In this document: positions 28,325-38,032 of the stretch, in pieces
Numbering within the stretch: position 1 is the stretch's first letter
How the letters are laid out: each line of letters opens with the position of its first letter
DNA from: Mucilaginibacter sp. SMC90
Lineage (GTDB): Bacteria > Bacteroidota > Bacteroidia > Sphingobacteriales > Sphingobacteriaceae
Reading direction: 5' to 3'
Length of the DNA stretch: 64,000 bases
NCBI RefSeq assembly: GCF_022811725.1
Contig: NZ_CP094527.1
Coordinates: 2,852,001-2,916,000 of the forward strand
The notes under the pieces: generated by a model
The model's input: the letters and a program-made list of their open reading frames with translations, nothing else
Told to the model about the DNA's origin: nothing
Databases searched by the model: none
Program-made: the position numbers and the translations under genes

Positions 28325-29431
28325 ATGGCTTACTCAAACACTCCCCGGAAAATAGCTGGCGGCACAAGTATTTTTATGGATAGCCTGCGTATTGTGGCTG
28401 CTTTGGTTGTTTTTTTAGGGCATGGTTATGCGCAATGGTTCACCACAGTTGGGTATGATTACAATGGCGTTGATTGGGGGCATATGGCTGTTGTCATATT
28501 TTTTGCTTTATCAGGCTACGTTATAGCATATTCAACAACTGCAAATAACAGGGGGCTTTTACAATATACACAGGCAAGGTTAAGCAGGTTATATTCAGTT
28601 TTAGTACCCACATTGCTCATCACCGCGTTGATTGAAATTGTTGTTAAGTTTTCTGATCCGGCATTATTAGCCCATTATACCAGAGGCGTTTCATGGCCGC
28701 GATATATAATATCCGGTTTGTTCCTCAATGAAGTTTGGTTCTTATCTGCTTCGCCGCCTATAAATGGGCCTTTATGGTCGTTATCATATGAGTTTTGGTA
28801 TTACGTAATATTTGGCCTGTTTTTTTTCAGGGTAAAAGGCTGGAAAGGCTTATTACTTCCGTTGATAGCCTGCTTGGTAGCCGGCCCCAAGATCTTGTTA
28901 ATGATGCCTATCTGGCTTTTAGGCAATTGTGCATATCGGTTTAAAAGCCCGATAAAAAGCCATGCCGTATCGTGGTTGTTAATTGCAGTACTGATGGGCG
29001 TAGCAGTAGCATTGTTTTGCTTACTGCCGGGATATCCGCTTCACCTGGGCAAGGCTCCGTTATTTTTTGCAGGGCAGTTTATTACGGATTTTATTATCGG
29101 GATTTTTATAGCATCGGCAATATGGATGCTACCTCAGTACGAAAATAAAGACATAAAAAAGCCGAGCCCGGTTGTAAATTTCATCAGGAAGTTTGCAGAC
29201 CTTACATTTCCCTTATACGTGCTGCATGACCCCATGCTGGTACTGGTGCGGTCAATATGGAAAACGAGGTTGTTTGATGGTACACAATTTACAATAGCCA
29301 TGCTGATTGTATTCACCGCTACTATGGTAATAGGTTTCATTATGGAAGAAAACCGGAAACACTGGACAAGCTTTTTTAAGAAAGTATTGCAAAAGGGAAA
29401 AACCTTATCACTGGCAAAAGCCAATACCTAA
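28325..29431 (+). CDS. Acyltransferase 3 family (OafA-like) membrane O-acyltransferase
   Basis: The start is placed at the ATG 28325; an in-frame TTG at 28313 directly follows the previous stop. The protein has about ten hydrophobic segments and the family's N-terminal signature FMDSLRIVAALVVFLGHGYAQWF with the conserved histidine, then FFALSGYVIAYSTT and PINGPLWSLSYEFWYYVIFG. Enzymes of this family move acyl groups from acyl-CoA across the membrane onto cell-surface sugars. It probably acetylates the exopolysaccharide, although, given the NRPS genes downstream, other acceptors cannot be excluded. Confidence 0.9.
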   Translation: MAYSNTPRKIAGGTSIFMDSLRIVAALVVFLGHGYAQWFTTVGYDYNGVDWGHMAVVIFFALSGYVIAYSTTANNRGLLQYTQARLSRLYSVLVPTLLITALIEIVVKFSDPALLAHYTRGVSWPRYIISGLFLNEVWFLSASPPINGPLWSLSYEFWYYVIFGLFFFRVKGWKGLLLPLIACLVAGPKILLMMPIWLLGNCAYRFKSPIKSHAVSWLLIAVLMGVAVALFCLLPGYPLHLGKAPLFFAGQFITDFIIGIFIASAIWMLPQYENKDIKKPSPVVNFIRKFADLTFPLYVLHDPMLVLVRSIWKTRLFDGTQFTIAMLIVFTATMVIGFIMEENRKHWTSFFKKVLQKGKTLSLAKANT

Positions 29432-29432
29432 T

Positions 29433-30482
29433 ATGGCTCAATCTCTGAAAGTATTATTGATTACACATAAGTTTTACCCCGATTTGGGTGGAACAGAAGC
29501 CAATGCCGAGTTTTTGGCAAAGGCATTTCACAACTATGGTGCACAGGTACATTTGCTCACATGGACGCAACAATCGGGTACCAAAGTATTTCCGTACCAG
29601 GTTGTTCGTAACCCCGGCCTGAAACAGCTACTGGCCGAACATAAATGGGCCGATGTAGTTTTTGAAAATAGCCCTGTTTTAAGGATGTCGTGGCCCGCTG
29701 TTTTCTTCAGAAAGCCATTGATCGTTTCACTAAATACATGGTTAAGCAACGAAGACGGTTCGCAGTCGGTACAGGCCAAAATGAAATATCTGTGGTTAAG
29801 AAAAGCATCAAGCGTTATAGCTGTTAGTGATGCCATTCGCCAAAAATGCTGGCCCGCTGCAGTTGTGATTGAAAACGCATATAACGATGAGCTTTTTGTA
29901 CAAACTGTAACCAGTGATGAAAAGCCTAAAAGTTTCGTTTTTTTGGGACGGCTGGTATCCGATAAAGGAGCTGATTTGGCCATAGAAGCTATAGCGCAAT
30001 TACATAAAGAATACCGGGAGGCAAATATAGATACTTCCGAAATTACGCTGACAGTGATAGGAGAGGGAAAGGATTTTGAAAAATTAAAACGGTATGTTAT
30101 AGACGCCGGCATAAAACAGATTGTAAGATTTGAAGGCAGTTTAACCGGCGAAAAGCTTGTTGATAATTTAAATCAGCACCGTTATATGCTGATCCCCTCA
30201 AGATGGCAGGAACCATTTGGCATAGTTGCTTTGGAAGGCCTTGCATGCGGCTGTATCCCAATCGTATCTGACGGTGGTGGTTTACCTGACGCTGTTGGTA
30301 AAGCTGGATTAGTGTTTAAAAGGGGCGATTTACCAGATCTGGTAAATACCATTAAACGTTTATTGAACGATAAGCTTTTACAGAAAAAATTAAGACACGA
30401 GGCAGACGCTCATCTGAAAGCGCATACCAGTAAAGTAGTTGCCCGGCAGTACTTTGACATCATTAATCCCGTAGGGCAATAA
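29433..30482 (+). CDS. Family 4 glycosyltransferase
   Basis: The 349-residue GT-B enzyme has THKFYPDLGGTEANAEFLAK at the N-terminus, a nucleotide-sugar domain starting at FVFLGRLVSDKGADLAIEAI, and the E-x7-E region in WQEPFGIVALEGLACGCIPI followed by SDGGGLPDAVG. It starts one base after the previous stop. It is a retaining glycosyltransferase of the polysaccharide operon with unknown sugar. Confidence 0.92.
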   Translation: MAQSLKVLLITHKFYPDLGGTEANAEFLAKAFHNYGAQVHLLTWTQQSGTKVFPYQVVRNPGLKQLLAEHKWADVVFENSPVLRMSWPAVFFRKPLIVSLNTWLSNEDGSQSVQAKMKYLWLRKASSVIAVSDAIRQKCWPAAVVIENAYNDELFVQTVTSDEKPKSFVFLGRLVSDKGADLAIEAIAQLHKEYREANIDTSEITLTVIGEGKDFEKLKRYVIDAGIKQIVRFEGSLTGEKLVDNLNQHRYMLIPSRWQEPFGIVALEGLACGCIPIVSDGGGLPDAVGKAGLVFKRGDLPDLVNTIKRLLNDKLLQKKLRHEADAHLKAHTSKVVARQYFDIINPVGQ

Positions 30483-30489
30483 AAAGTTT

Positions 30490-31656
30490 ATGAAAGTAAT
30501 TTATACGTCGCCTAACCGGAGCCATCACTATCGTTATGCACTTGCGCTTCACCAGGCAGGAGTACTTCACAAGTTTGTAAGTGGTTTTTCGCGCTGGAGC
30601 CCCCGCGCCGCATTTACAGAAATAGGAGATAAGTTAGTTCGCAGTGATAAAATTCAAAGCATTTATCTGGCTTGTTTGAAATTTAAAGCACCTAAAGCTA
30701 TAAGTACACAGCTTGCTTATTTAGCAAAAATTGAACAGGATAATGCATGTATAAAATATCTTGATGGTGCCGACATTTTTATGTACTACAATGGCAGCGG
30801 CCTTAACGCCAGTAAAAAAGCCAAGAGCAAAGGGAAAATAGTTATTGTAGAAGCTGTAAACAGCCATGTGCAGTACCAGGAAAATTTAATGAAGGATGAG
30901 TACGAATCGTTAAAACTGCAATGGCAGCCCTTTCATGATAAAGAAAAAGCAAGAAGGATTGAGGAGTACCATATTGCCGATTATATATTAATGCCATCAA
31001 ACTTTGTGAAAAGAAGCTTCATTGAGGCAGGGTTTCCAGAGCATAAACTGATCAGGGTTCCTTACGGGTTTAACCAGTTAACAACAAATACAGACATTGC
31101 AGATAACAAAACTCAGGATGTTTTTACCGTTCTGTATGTTGGCAGTATTTCCGTTCGTAAAGGGTTAAGGTATTTGATTGAAGCTTTCAGGTCATTAAAC
31201 CATCCCAATAAAAAGTTAGTGATTGTAGGCCCGGAAAGTAATCCTAATGGTTTGGCAGATATCGTTATTCCGGATGGAGTTGAATTTACGGGTGTACTAA
31301 AAGGAGAAGAACTGGAAGCCGCTTATAAAAGTGCCAGCGTTTTTTGTCTTCCCTCAATCGAAGAAGGTTTAGCATTGGTTTTGGGCGAGGCTTTGTCATT
31401 TGGGATTCCGATAATCGCCACTGAAAACACCGGTGCTGATGATATCATAGCTGATGGGGAAGAAGGATTTATAGTTCCTATCAGAAGCAGTAAAAGTATT
31501 GCCGAAAAGCTGCAATTGCTGGCCGATGACAGGCAGCTTTATGAAAGCATGAAAGCAAAGGCTGTTAAAAAAGCCACCGGTTTAAAAGGTTGGGACGAAA
31601 CAGGCCGGTTATTGATAGCATCGCTCAACGATGTATTTACCGCCAAAAATAATTAA
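30490..31656 (+). CDS. Family 4 glycosyltransferase
   Basis: This 388-residue GT-B protein has an N-terminal domain starting MKVIYTSPNRSHHYRYALAL. The C-terminal donor domain has VLYVGSISVRKGLRYLIEAF and LPSIEEGLALVLGEALSFGIPI followed by ATENTGADDI, giving the E-x7-E pair and the usual end of the family. It is 7 bases from the previous gene and 11 from the polymerase gene. Confidence 0.92.
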   Translation: MKVIYTSPNRSHHYRYALALHQAGVLHKFVSGFSRWSPRAAFTEIGDKLVRSDKIQSIYLACLKFKAPKAISTQLAYLAKIEQDNACIKYLDGADIFMYYNGSGLNASKKAKSKGKIVIVEAVNSHVQYQENLMKDEYESLKLQWQPFHDKEKARRIEEYHIADYILMPSNFVKRSFIEAGFPEHKLIRVPYGFNQLTTNTDIADNKTQDVFTVLYVGSISVRKGLRYLIEAFRSLNHPNKKLVIVGPESNPNGLADIVIPDGVEFTGVLKGEELEAAYKSASVFCLPSIEEGLALVLGEALSFGIPIIATENTGADDIIADGEEGFIVPIRSSKSIAEKLQLLADDRQLYESMKAKAVKKATGLKGWDETGRLLIASLNDVFTAKNN

Positions 31657-31667
31657 CCAAAAATTAG

Positions 31668-33053
31668 ATGGATAATCAGCAGGAGAAATTAAGGGTTTAT
31701 ATTAAAAAGCTGCTTTACGTACTGGTCTTCGTACTCATTTTTGAGGGCCTTATGCGTAAAATGCTTCCTTCTGCGTTAGGGCTTCTGGTGTTCTTTTTGA
31801 AAGATATTTTATGCATCATGGCTATATTCAGCATTAGCAAAGCGAAGTTGAATGGACTGGCATTAAAGCTTTTCAAAACCTGGAAAACGGTGATGCTGGT
31901 TTTTATTCCCCCAATGGTATTCACTATATTTCATGATCCCATTTTAAGTATCTTCGGTTTAAAGCAGTACCTGCTGTACATGATTGTTGGCGTGCTGATG
32001 CCTTTTGCCTTCCCTCCTGATAAGATGGACGAATTTAAAAAGTTTGTTACTTGTATTTGCCTTGCTTTGATACCTACAACAGGTGTAGCCGTATTACAAA
32101 ATAGCTTACCGGCAAGCCATTGGTTAAACTTAAGCGTTGACGGCGGTTCATTAGAAGGTTTTTCGGCAGCGGGACGTTTAAGGGTAAGCTCCACATTTTC
32201 TTTTACCGGGCAGTACTCCTGGTTTTTAAATATGGCCTGCTCATTTTTAGCCATGAGCTTTTTCTGGCCAAAAGAAGAGGTTAAAGGAAAAGCAAAAAAC
32301 TGGCAGATCTTATATTTAGTCGCAACAGGCGTATCATTACTGATAGGTACATTTATAACAGGTGGCCGCTCGGCTGTATTAGGTTGTGGCGTTTGTTTGG
32401 TGCTTGGCCTCGCATTTGCAGCAATTAAATCGCCCGGACAAATTGTTTCAAAAGGGTTGATAGGTATTGCTGTGTTTACCGTATTGCTTGGAGGTATCCG
32501 GGCGGCCAAACCTGAGTTTTTTGCCGCATATGATGAACGCTCAAGCGATAACGATTCCGGCACCCAATCATCAGAGATGAAAGACAGGGTTCAGGGAAAC
32601 TTTTTAAACTGGACCAATTGGGTATTTGAACAGGATATCGTTGCTATAATGTTTGGCAATGGCCTTGGCGTGATGAGTAACGGCTCCGAAAAAATCAGCC
32701 AGTATGCATATGATTTAAAATTAGAATCAACCGGTACGGAAAGCGATTTTGATACCACAATCTACGAAGGAGGAATTTACCTTGCCATTGTATGGTACGC
32801 ATTCAGGTTGTGGATGATTATATTTTGCCTTGGTATATGGCAAAAATCACGAAGTAAGAATTGGGGGGTATTGCTTTCGTTTTTACTGAGTTATGTAATT
32901 CTCAATGCATCAATAGGCGCAGTGGGCAAAAATCCGCCTGTAAACATTTGGCTGTGGCTGGCAATGGGCAGCGTGTTAATCATCAAAAATTATAACGATC
33001 AGCAGGATAGGGAGCTGAAAAAGTCTGCAACCCGCTCGGTTCTTGCAGCATAG
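31668..33053 (+). CDS. Wzy/O-antigen ligase-like membrane protein
   Basis: The 461-residue protein has about 10-12 hydrophobic segments and a large loop near residues 290-360. Conserved-looking features include STFSFTGQYSWFLNMACSFL, ITGGRSAVLGCGVCLVLG (a GGRSA motif common in this family) and FGNGLGVMSN with YEGGIYLAIVWYAF. These match the O-antigen ligase/polymerase domain. As the only such protein in the locus, it is the likely polymerase that joins repeat units in the periplasm. Confidence 0.85.
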   Translation: MDNQQEKLRVYIKKLLYVLVFVLIFEGLMRKMLPSALGLLVFFLKDILCIMAIFSISKAKLNGLALKLFKTWKTVMLVFIPPMVFTIFHDPILSIFGLKQYLLYMIVGVLMPFAFPPDKMDEFKKFVTCICLALIPTTGVAVLQNSLPASHWLNLSVDGGSLEGFSAAGRLRVSSTFSFTGQYSWFLNMACSFLAMSFFWPKEEVKGKAKNWQILYLVATGVSLLIGTFITGGRSAVLGCGVCLVLGLAFAAIKSPGQIVSKGLIGIAVFTVLLGGIRAAKPEFFAAYDERSSDNDSGTQSSEMKDRVQGNFLNWTNWVFEQDIVAIMFGNGLGVMSNGSEKISQYAYDLKLESTGTESDFDTTIYEGGIYLAIVWYAFRLWMIIFCLGIWQKSRSKNWGVLLSFLLSYVILNASIGAVGKNPPVNIWLWLAMGSVLIIKNYNDQQDRELKKSATRSVLAA

Positions 33054-33072
33054 ATATTACCAACAAAATCTT

Positions 33073-34284
33073 ATGTCAAACACTAATTTTCGGGTGGCTA
33101 TCATTGTATCCCACCCAATCCAGCATTTTTGCCCGCAGTATATCAGCTTTACAAAAATGAAAGGTGTAGAGGTAAAGCTCTTTTTTGCCTCAATGCTGGG
33201 CTATAAAAAATACGTAGATAAAAATTTTGGACAGGAGATATCCTGGAACAATTTAAGACTGGAGGAATTTGACCATAAATTTTTAAACGGCGAGCAGGTT
33301 TTACCTTCCTCTAAAGAACTTGATGCCCCCTCAGTTACGGCAGAACTTGATTCTTATAATCCGGATGCCATTGTTACCTACGGCCATTTTCAAAAAGTAC
33401 AGCGCAGGGCACATCAGTGGGCTAAAGCCAACAATGTACCCATCGTATATATCACAGATTCTGAAAATCGTCAGCGCCGCAAATGGTATAAGCGTTTGGC
33501 CAAGTTCTTTTTACTGAGGCAGTACTATAACAAAGTAAATTACTTTTTTACCGTAGGCGATGCCAATGAAGCATATTTTAAGCTTTATGGTGTACCCGAA
33601 AAAAAGTTTATCAGGATGCATTATCCTATTGATGTTGATGTTTATGCCGAAGCCTATCAAAATAAAGCCGCGTTAAGAAGCTCGATCCGTGAGCAATATG
33701 CTATCCCCGAAAATGATTTTACAATTGCCGTAGTAGGCAAGCTGGTTACCTGGAAAAACCAGGAACACCTGATAGACCTGTTGATAGATCTGGAAAGCAA
33801 AGGGCATAAAGCCCACGCATTTATCTTAGGTTCGGGGAAAACACTGGATGCTCTAAAGCAGAAGGCCGAACAGCTGAAAGTAAATAAAGTACATTTTACA
33901 GGCTTCGTTGATCCGTTAAGTTTGCCTGCTTATTATGCTGCTATTGATGCTTATGTACATCCGGCAAGCATCGAACCACACTCGTTGGCTATCAGCGAGG
34001 CTATATACATGGGTTGCCCCGTAATTTTGAGCAATACATGCGGCAGTTATGGCGATACCGATGATGTTCAGGTAAACAAAAATGGATTTGTTTACACCTT
34101 TGGAAACATTGAGGAACTTTCAGATAAGGTTGTAAAGTTGATTAATGATCAGCAACTGCGCCGGCAATTCGGTGATCATTCCCGTAAAATCTCGCTGAAA
34201 TTTCAACAACGGGCTCACGGCGAATCAATGCAGGATTTGATCAATAAAGTCAATAAAACTAAACGCAGGTTCGTATCTGCTTAA
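33073..34284 (+). CDS. Family 4 glycosyltransferase
   Basis: The preferred start is the ATG at 33073, giving MSNTNFRVAIIVSHPIQHF; an earlier in-frame ATG at 33043 would overlap the polymerase gene by 11 bases. The 403-residue GT-B enzyme has IAVVGKLVTWKNQEHLIDLL, VHFTGFVDPLSLPAYYAAID and HPASIEPHSLAISEAIYMGC, giving the E-x7-E pair, then SNTCGSYGDTDDV. It belongs to the polysaccharide operon; sugar unknown. Confidence 0.9.
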   Translation: MSNTNFRVAIIVSHPIQHFCPQYISFTKMKGVEVKLFFASMLGYKKYVDKNFGQEISWNNLRLEEFDHKFLNGEQVLPSSKELDAPSVTAELDSYNPDAIVTYGHFQKVQRRAHQWAKANNVPIVYITDSENRQRRKWYKRLAKFFLLRQYYNKVNYFFTVGDANEAYFKLYGVPEKKFIRMHYPIDVDVYAEAYQNKAALRSSIREQYAIPENDFTIAVVGKLVTWKNQEHLIDLLIDLESKGHKAHAFILGSGKTLDALKQKAEQLKVNKVHFTGFVDPLSLPAYYAAIDAYVHPASIEPHSLAISEAIYMGCPVILSNTCGSYGDTDDVQVNKNGFVYTFGNIEELSDKVVKLINDQQLRRQFGDHSRKISLKFQQRAHGESMQDLINKVNKTKRRFVSA

Positions 34285-34292
34285 CTATCACA

Positions 34293-35477
34293 ATGCGCAT
34301 TGTTTTTTTTACGCATCCGCCGTTTTTAGGCTCGCAAAGCATGCCCCGTTTTGCATCAATGTTGGCTAACGGTATGCAGCAACGCGGGCATCAGATTGAA
34401 GTTTGGACACCTGAGGCTTATTTTTATAAGCTATCGGCACCAAATAGTTTAAAAAAATGGCTCGGATATCTTGATCAGTATATGATGTTTCCCGGCCAGG
34501 TTCGTAAAAGAATAAAATCGTATCCGGGCCAAACATTGTTTGTATTTACTGATCATGCTTTAGGCCCCTGGGTGCCCTTAGTGGCCAACCGTCCGCACGT
34601 GATTCACTGTCACGACTTTTTAGCGCAGCAATCGGCCTTTGGCAAAATAAAAGAAAACCCAACAAGTTTTACCGGCAGGTTGTACCAGAAATTTATTCAT
34701 AAAGGATACTCAAAAGGGAAAAACTTTGTATCTGTCTCTAATAAAACGAGCCGGGACCTTAATGAGTTTTTGATAAAGAAGCCGCAACTTTCGGATGTTG
34801 TTTACAATGGCCTTAACCGCAATTTTAAGCCGCTTGAAATTGAAAAATCCCGCCAGGTATTTGGTAAATCTGTAGGTATTGACCTTTCAACCGGGTTCAT
34901 TTTACACATAGGCGGTAATCAATGGTATAAAAACCGCGAAGGTGTAATTGAAATTTACGAATCCTGGCGAAAGCTCGGCAATGGCAAATTGCCCCTGCTG
35001 CTCATTGGCAAAGAGCCCTCATCTGCATTAAAACAAAAACAAGAACAGTCTGCCTTTGCCCGGGACATATTTTTCCTGACCGATATCAATGATGAGCAAA
35101 CCCTATTAGCCTATGCAGGTGCCACGCTGTTATTGTTCCCATCGCTTGCTGAGGGGTTTGGATGGCCAATTGCCGAAGCAATGGCATCCGGATGTCCGGT
35201 AGTTACTACCAACGAAGCACCCATGACTGAAGTTGCAGGCAACGCAGGTTTCCTGATTAAAAAACGCGATGATCAGAAAGGCGGTATAAACTTATGGGCA
35301 GATGAAGCTGCCCTTGTTGTAGATCGTGTAATCAATTTATCTCCCGCTGAACGCGAAATCGTGATAGAAAGCGGGATAAAAAACGCTAAACGGTTTCAAA
35401 CCGAAAACATGCTGAATAATATTGAGGAGATCTACAGGTTTTTGACAAAAAGCTTTGAGATCCGGCTTGAAAAATAG
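34293..35477 (+). CDS. Family 4 glycosyltransferase
   Basis: The 394-residue enzyme opens MRIVFFTHPPFLGSQSMPRF and has VIHCHDFLAQQ in the acceptor half. The donor half has ILHIGGNQWYKNREGVIEIY and FPSLAEGFGWPIAEAMASGC followed by TTNEAPMTEVAGNAG, resembling mannosyltransferase-type GT4 proteins. It lies 8 bases after the previous glycosyltransferase. The following gap of 41 bases to the acyltransferase is one of the larger ones in the operon. Confidence 0.91.
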   Translation: MRIVFFTHPPFLGSQSMPRFASMLANGMQQRGHQIEVWTPEAYFYKLSAPNSLKKWLGYLDQYMMFPGQVRKRIKSYPGQTLFVFTDHALGPWVPLVANRPHVIHCHDFLAQQSAFGKIKENPTSFTGRLYQKFIHKGYSKGKNFVSVSNKTSRDLNEFLIKKPQLSDVVYNGLNRNFKPLEIEKSRQVFGKSVGIDLSTGFILHIGGNQWYKNREGVIEIYESWRKLGNGKLPLLLIGKEPSSALKQKQEQSAFARDIFFLTDINDEQTLLAYAGATLLLFPSLAEGFGWPIAEAMASGCPVVTTNEAPMTEVAGNAGFLIKKRDDQKGGINLWADEAALVVDRVINLSPAEREIVIESGIKNAKRFQTENMLNNIEEIYRFLTKSFEIRLEK

Positions 35478-35518
35478 TTGTTTTTCCGGGCCAATGCACC
35501 ATTATTTAACTTATAAAA

Positions 35519-36661
35519 ATGACTACTAAAGCTTCTAAGGCCGAATCTGCTACTATTGTTTACCTGCGAGGGATAGCGGCATTTGGTGTTGTGCTGTACC
35601 ACGTGCGGGAGGATTTATGGGTTGGCTGGAACGCTCTGCGCGGATCATCTTCGGCTTCTGCGTTTGATAAAGCTGTTGCCTGGCTATCTATACCCACACC
35701 GTTTTTAGGGTCGGGAGTTATCCTGTTTTTTCTTTTAAGCGGCTTTTGCATTTCATTGCCTTATGTTGGCAACAACGCCCGTAAGCTAAATTTAGAAGAA
35801 TATGCTATCAGGAGGTTCTTCAGGATCTATCCCCCATATTTAATAGCCATAATCGTTACCTTAATAATTGAATTTATCTTATTGAAAGTATATGCGCTGC
35901 CGGTTGCACCTTATACCTCGTACCTGGCAAATGTTTTTATGGTTCAAAACTATACAACAGGTGCCTTAACATCAAACGGTGCATTGTGGACCTTGCCGGT
36001 TGAATTGGAACTTTATATTGCATTCCCTGTTGTGTTTTATTTACTCAAAAACTGGGGTAACAAAGCGCTGATAATTATTACAGGTATAGTATCACTAATT
36101 GCACTCTGTCTTTTTATCAGCGGCCAGTTTTGGCTGGGATCTGATTTTGCCATGTATTGGGTTGTTTGGTGTGCCGGTGTTTTACTTGCACGGGAATATG
36201 CCAACGGTACTTTAGGTAAACCTTCGGGCTGGTTGTTGATAACGGCGGTAGTGGCAATTGGGTTAGCGGTTGTGCTTCAGGTGCGTGGTGTACCTTCACC
36301 ATATCTTGAATTGCTATTCGGCTTTTTCTACCTGATGCTGCTATGGTTGGGTATTAGTACCGAACACCAATGGAATAAATATATTCCAGGTGGCATTGTT
36401 AAAGCCATGAACGTATTAGGTACCTGTTCATTTTCGCTGTACCTGATCCACAAACCTGTTTTTAGGTTAATTGGCATTGTCTGGAGTAACTACTTTGGTG
36501 GTAAGCCGGTTAATTTTTTGATCCCCGTTGGTTTTTCAATACTCATGGTTTTTATAGCATGGGGTTTTTATCTGCTTATTGAAGCCCCAACACACGCTTT
36601 GGCTAAAAAACTCTCCCGCACTAAAAAACAACCGGCGGTCATAGTGCCTGTAAACGAATAG
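35519..36661 (+). CDS. Acyltransferase 3 family membrane O-acyltransferase
   Basis: The 380-residue protein has around ten membrane segments and the family's motifs: TIVYLRGIAAFGVVLYHVRED with the catalytic-type histidine, FFLLSGFCISLPY, and GALWTLPVELELYIAFPVVF. It is the second OafA-like enzyme of the locus and probably decorates the exopolysaccharide with acetyl or other acyl groups. It ends 75 bases before the WcaF-like gene. Confidence 0.9.
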   Translation: MTTKASKAESATIVYLRGIAAFGVVLYHVREDLWVGWNALRGSSSASAFDKAVAWLSIPTPFLGSGVILFFLLSGFCISLPYVGNNARKLNLEEYAIRRFFRIYPPYLIAIIVTLIIEFILLKVYALPVAPYTSYLANVFMVQNYTTGALTSNGALWTLPVELELYIAFPVVFYLLKNWGNKALIIITGIVSLIALCLFISGQFWLGSDFAMYWVVWCAGVLLAREYANGTLGKPSGWLLITAVVAIGLAVVLQVRGVPSPYLELLFGFFYLMLLWLGISTEHQWNKYIPGGIVKAMNVLGTCSFSLYLIHKPVFRLIGIVWSNYFGGKPVNFLIPVGFSILMVFIAWGFYLLIEAPTHALAKKLSRTKKQPAVIVPVNE

Positions 36662-36736
36662 GTGCGGTATTAGGCCCACTGATTAAACAAGTAAAGAATT
36701 TAATAAATCGAAGATTAGTAATCATTTTATTATTTC

Positions 36737-37288
36737 ATGCAAACAGATCTTTCAAAGTTTACTATCGGCAATTATAAAAACGGCAGCAAAATAAAAGTGA
36801 CGGTTTGGTACTTTATCAACTATTTTATTTTTAACAGTGCCTTTCCTTGGCCCTACAAATTCAAAGTAGCTTTACTTCGTCTTTTCGGCTCAAAGGTGGG
36901 TAGTGGTGTTGTTATCAAAACAAAAGTTAAAATAAAAAATCCCTGGAGGCTTACTATAGGCGATCATACCTGGATAGGCGAATCGGTTTGGATCGATAAT
37001 CTCGAAGATGTAAGCATTGGCAAAAATGTTTGTATTTCGCAGGATGCCATGCTGCTTACCGGTAATCATGACTATACCAAAACTGATTTTCCTTACCGAC
37101 TCGGTAAGATCACACTTGATGACGGAACCTGGATCGGTGCAAAAAGTGTGGTGTGCCCGGGTGTTGTTTGCCGTAGCCATTCCATTTTAACGGTTAACTC
37201 TGTCGCCACAAAGGATTTGGAGCAGTGGAGCATCTACTCAGGAAACCCGGCCTCATTTGTAAGGGTCAGAAAAGCGTTAACCGATTAA
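36737..37288 (+). CDS. WcaF-like acetyltransferase
   Basis: The 183-residue left-handed beta-helix protein has WYFINYFIFNSAFPWPYKFK, LRLFGSKVGSGVVIK, IGDHTWIGESVWIDNLEDVS and LLTGNHDYTKTDF with a late TWIGAKSVVCPGVV and SIYSGNPASFVRVRKA. These phrases are typical of the putative colanic acid biosynthesis acetyltransferase WcaF family. It is the last recognisable polysaccharide gene; the type II thioesterase of the peptide locus starts 23 bases later. Confidence 0.92.
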   Translation: MQTDLSKFTIGNYKNGSKIKVTVWYFINYFIFNSAFPWPYKFKVALLRLFGSKVGSGVVIKTKVKIKNPWRLTIGDHTWIGESVWIDNLEDVSIGKNVCISQDAMLLTGNHDYTKTDFPYRLGKITLDDGTWIGAKSVVCPGVVCRSHSILTVNSVATKDLEQWSIYSGNPASFVRVRKALTD

Positions 37289-37311
37289 AATGCCAGTGTT
37301 CAGAAACAAAA

Positions 37312-38019
37312 ATGAGCGAAAAGATCAATTTAATTTGCCTGCCGTTTGCCGGCGGGAACAGGTATTCATACAGACCACTATTTACCGAAACCTCTGCCAT
37401 ATTTAATGTAGTAACACTTGAATATCCCGGCAGGGGAACAAGAATTTTTGAAGAGCTTACAGCGGATATTAATAAGCTTGTTAATGACCTGTTTAACCAG
37501 CTGAAGCCTATTTTGAGTAAAGGTGATTATGCGCTTTACGGGCATAGCCTCGGAGGGCTTTTAACATATTTACTTGCGGTAAAAATCCGCGAAAATAATT
37601 ATAAGTTGCCCCTGTATCTTTTTATAACAGGTACTTCGGGGCCTTCGGCTCCATCAAGGCTCACAAAAAAGTTCCACTTATATCCTCATAAAGAATTTAT
37701 AGATGAGGTGATCATATTGGGCGGTATGCCCGACGAGATCTTGCAGGACAGTGCCATGATGGAATTTCTTGAGCCAATCATTCGTAATGATTTTAAAGTG
37801 AGTGAAACATATGTGCATCAGGCTGCCGAACCGCTGAATATTCCATTTACCGTTATCACAGGTACTGACGAAGATCTTACAGCTGAAGAAGTTTTGCTGT
37901 GGCAAAATGAAAGTATCGAAGCTGTTGATTTTATACAACTGCAGGGTGATCACTTTTTTATAATGCAACACAAGGATTTTATTATCAATGCCATTGCTGA
38001 AAAGCTAAAAAACAATTAG
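37312..38019 (+). CDS. Type II thioesterase of the NRPS locus
   Basis: The best start is the ATG at 37312 (235 residues); the frame is open from 37225, inside the WcaF-like gene. The alpha/beta-hydrolase has INLICLPFAGGNRYSYRPLF, the nucleophile elbow G77-H78-S79-L80-G81-G82, an Asp in TGTDEDL (D186 or D188) and H214 in LQGDHFFIMQ, the TEII/GrsT pattern. Such enzymes clear stalled or wrongly loaded groups from carrier-protein arms. It opens the peptide locus and is 13 bases from the CmlA-like gene. Confidence 0.92.
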   Translation: MSEKINLICLPFAGGNRYSYRPLFTETSAIFNVVTLEYPGRGTRIFEELTADINKLVNDLFNQLKPILSKGDYALYGHSLGGLLTYLLAVKIRENNYKLPLYLFITGTSGPSAPSRLTKKFHLYPHKEFIDEVIILGGMPDEILQDSAMMEFLEPIIRNDFKVSETYVHQAAEPLNIPFTVITGTDEDLTAEEVLLWQNESIEAVDFIQLQGDHFFIMQHKDFIINAIAEKLKNN

Positions 38020-38032
38020 AATCATTTTAGTC

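Noticed and set aside
37225..37311. Longer thioesterase starting inside the WcaF-like gene
   Set aside because: The extra 29 residues are unlike the family, and the ATG at 37312 starts directly at the first beta strand.
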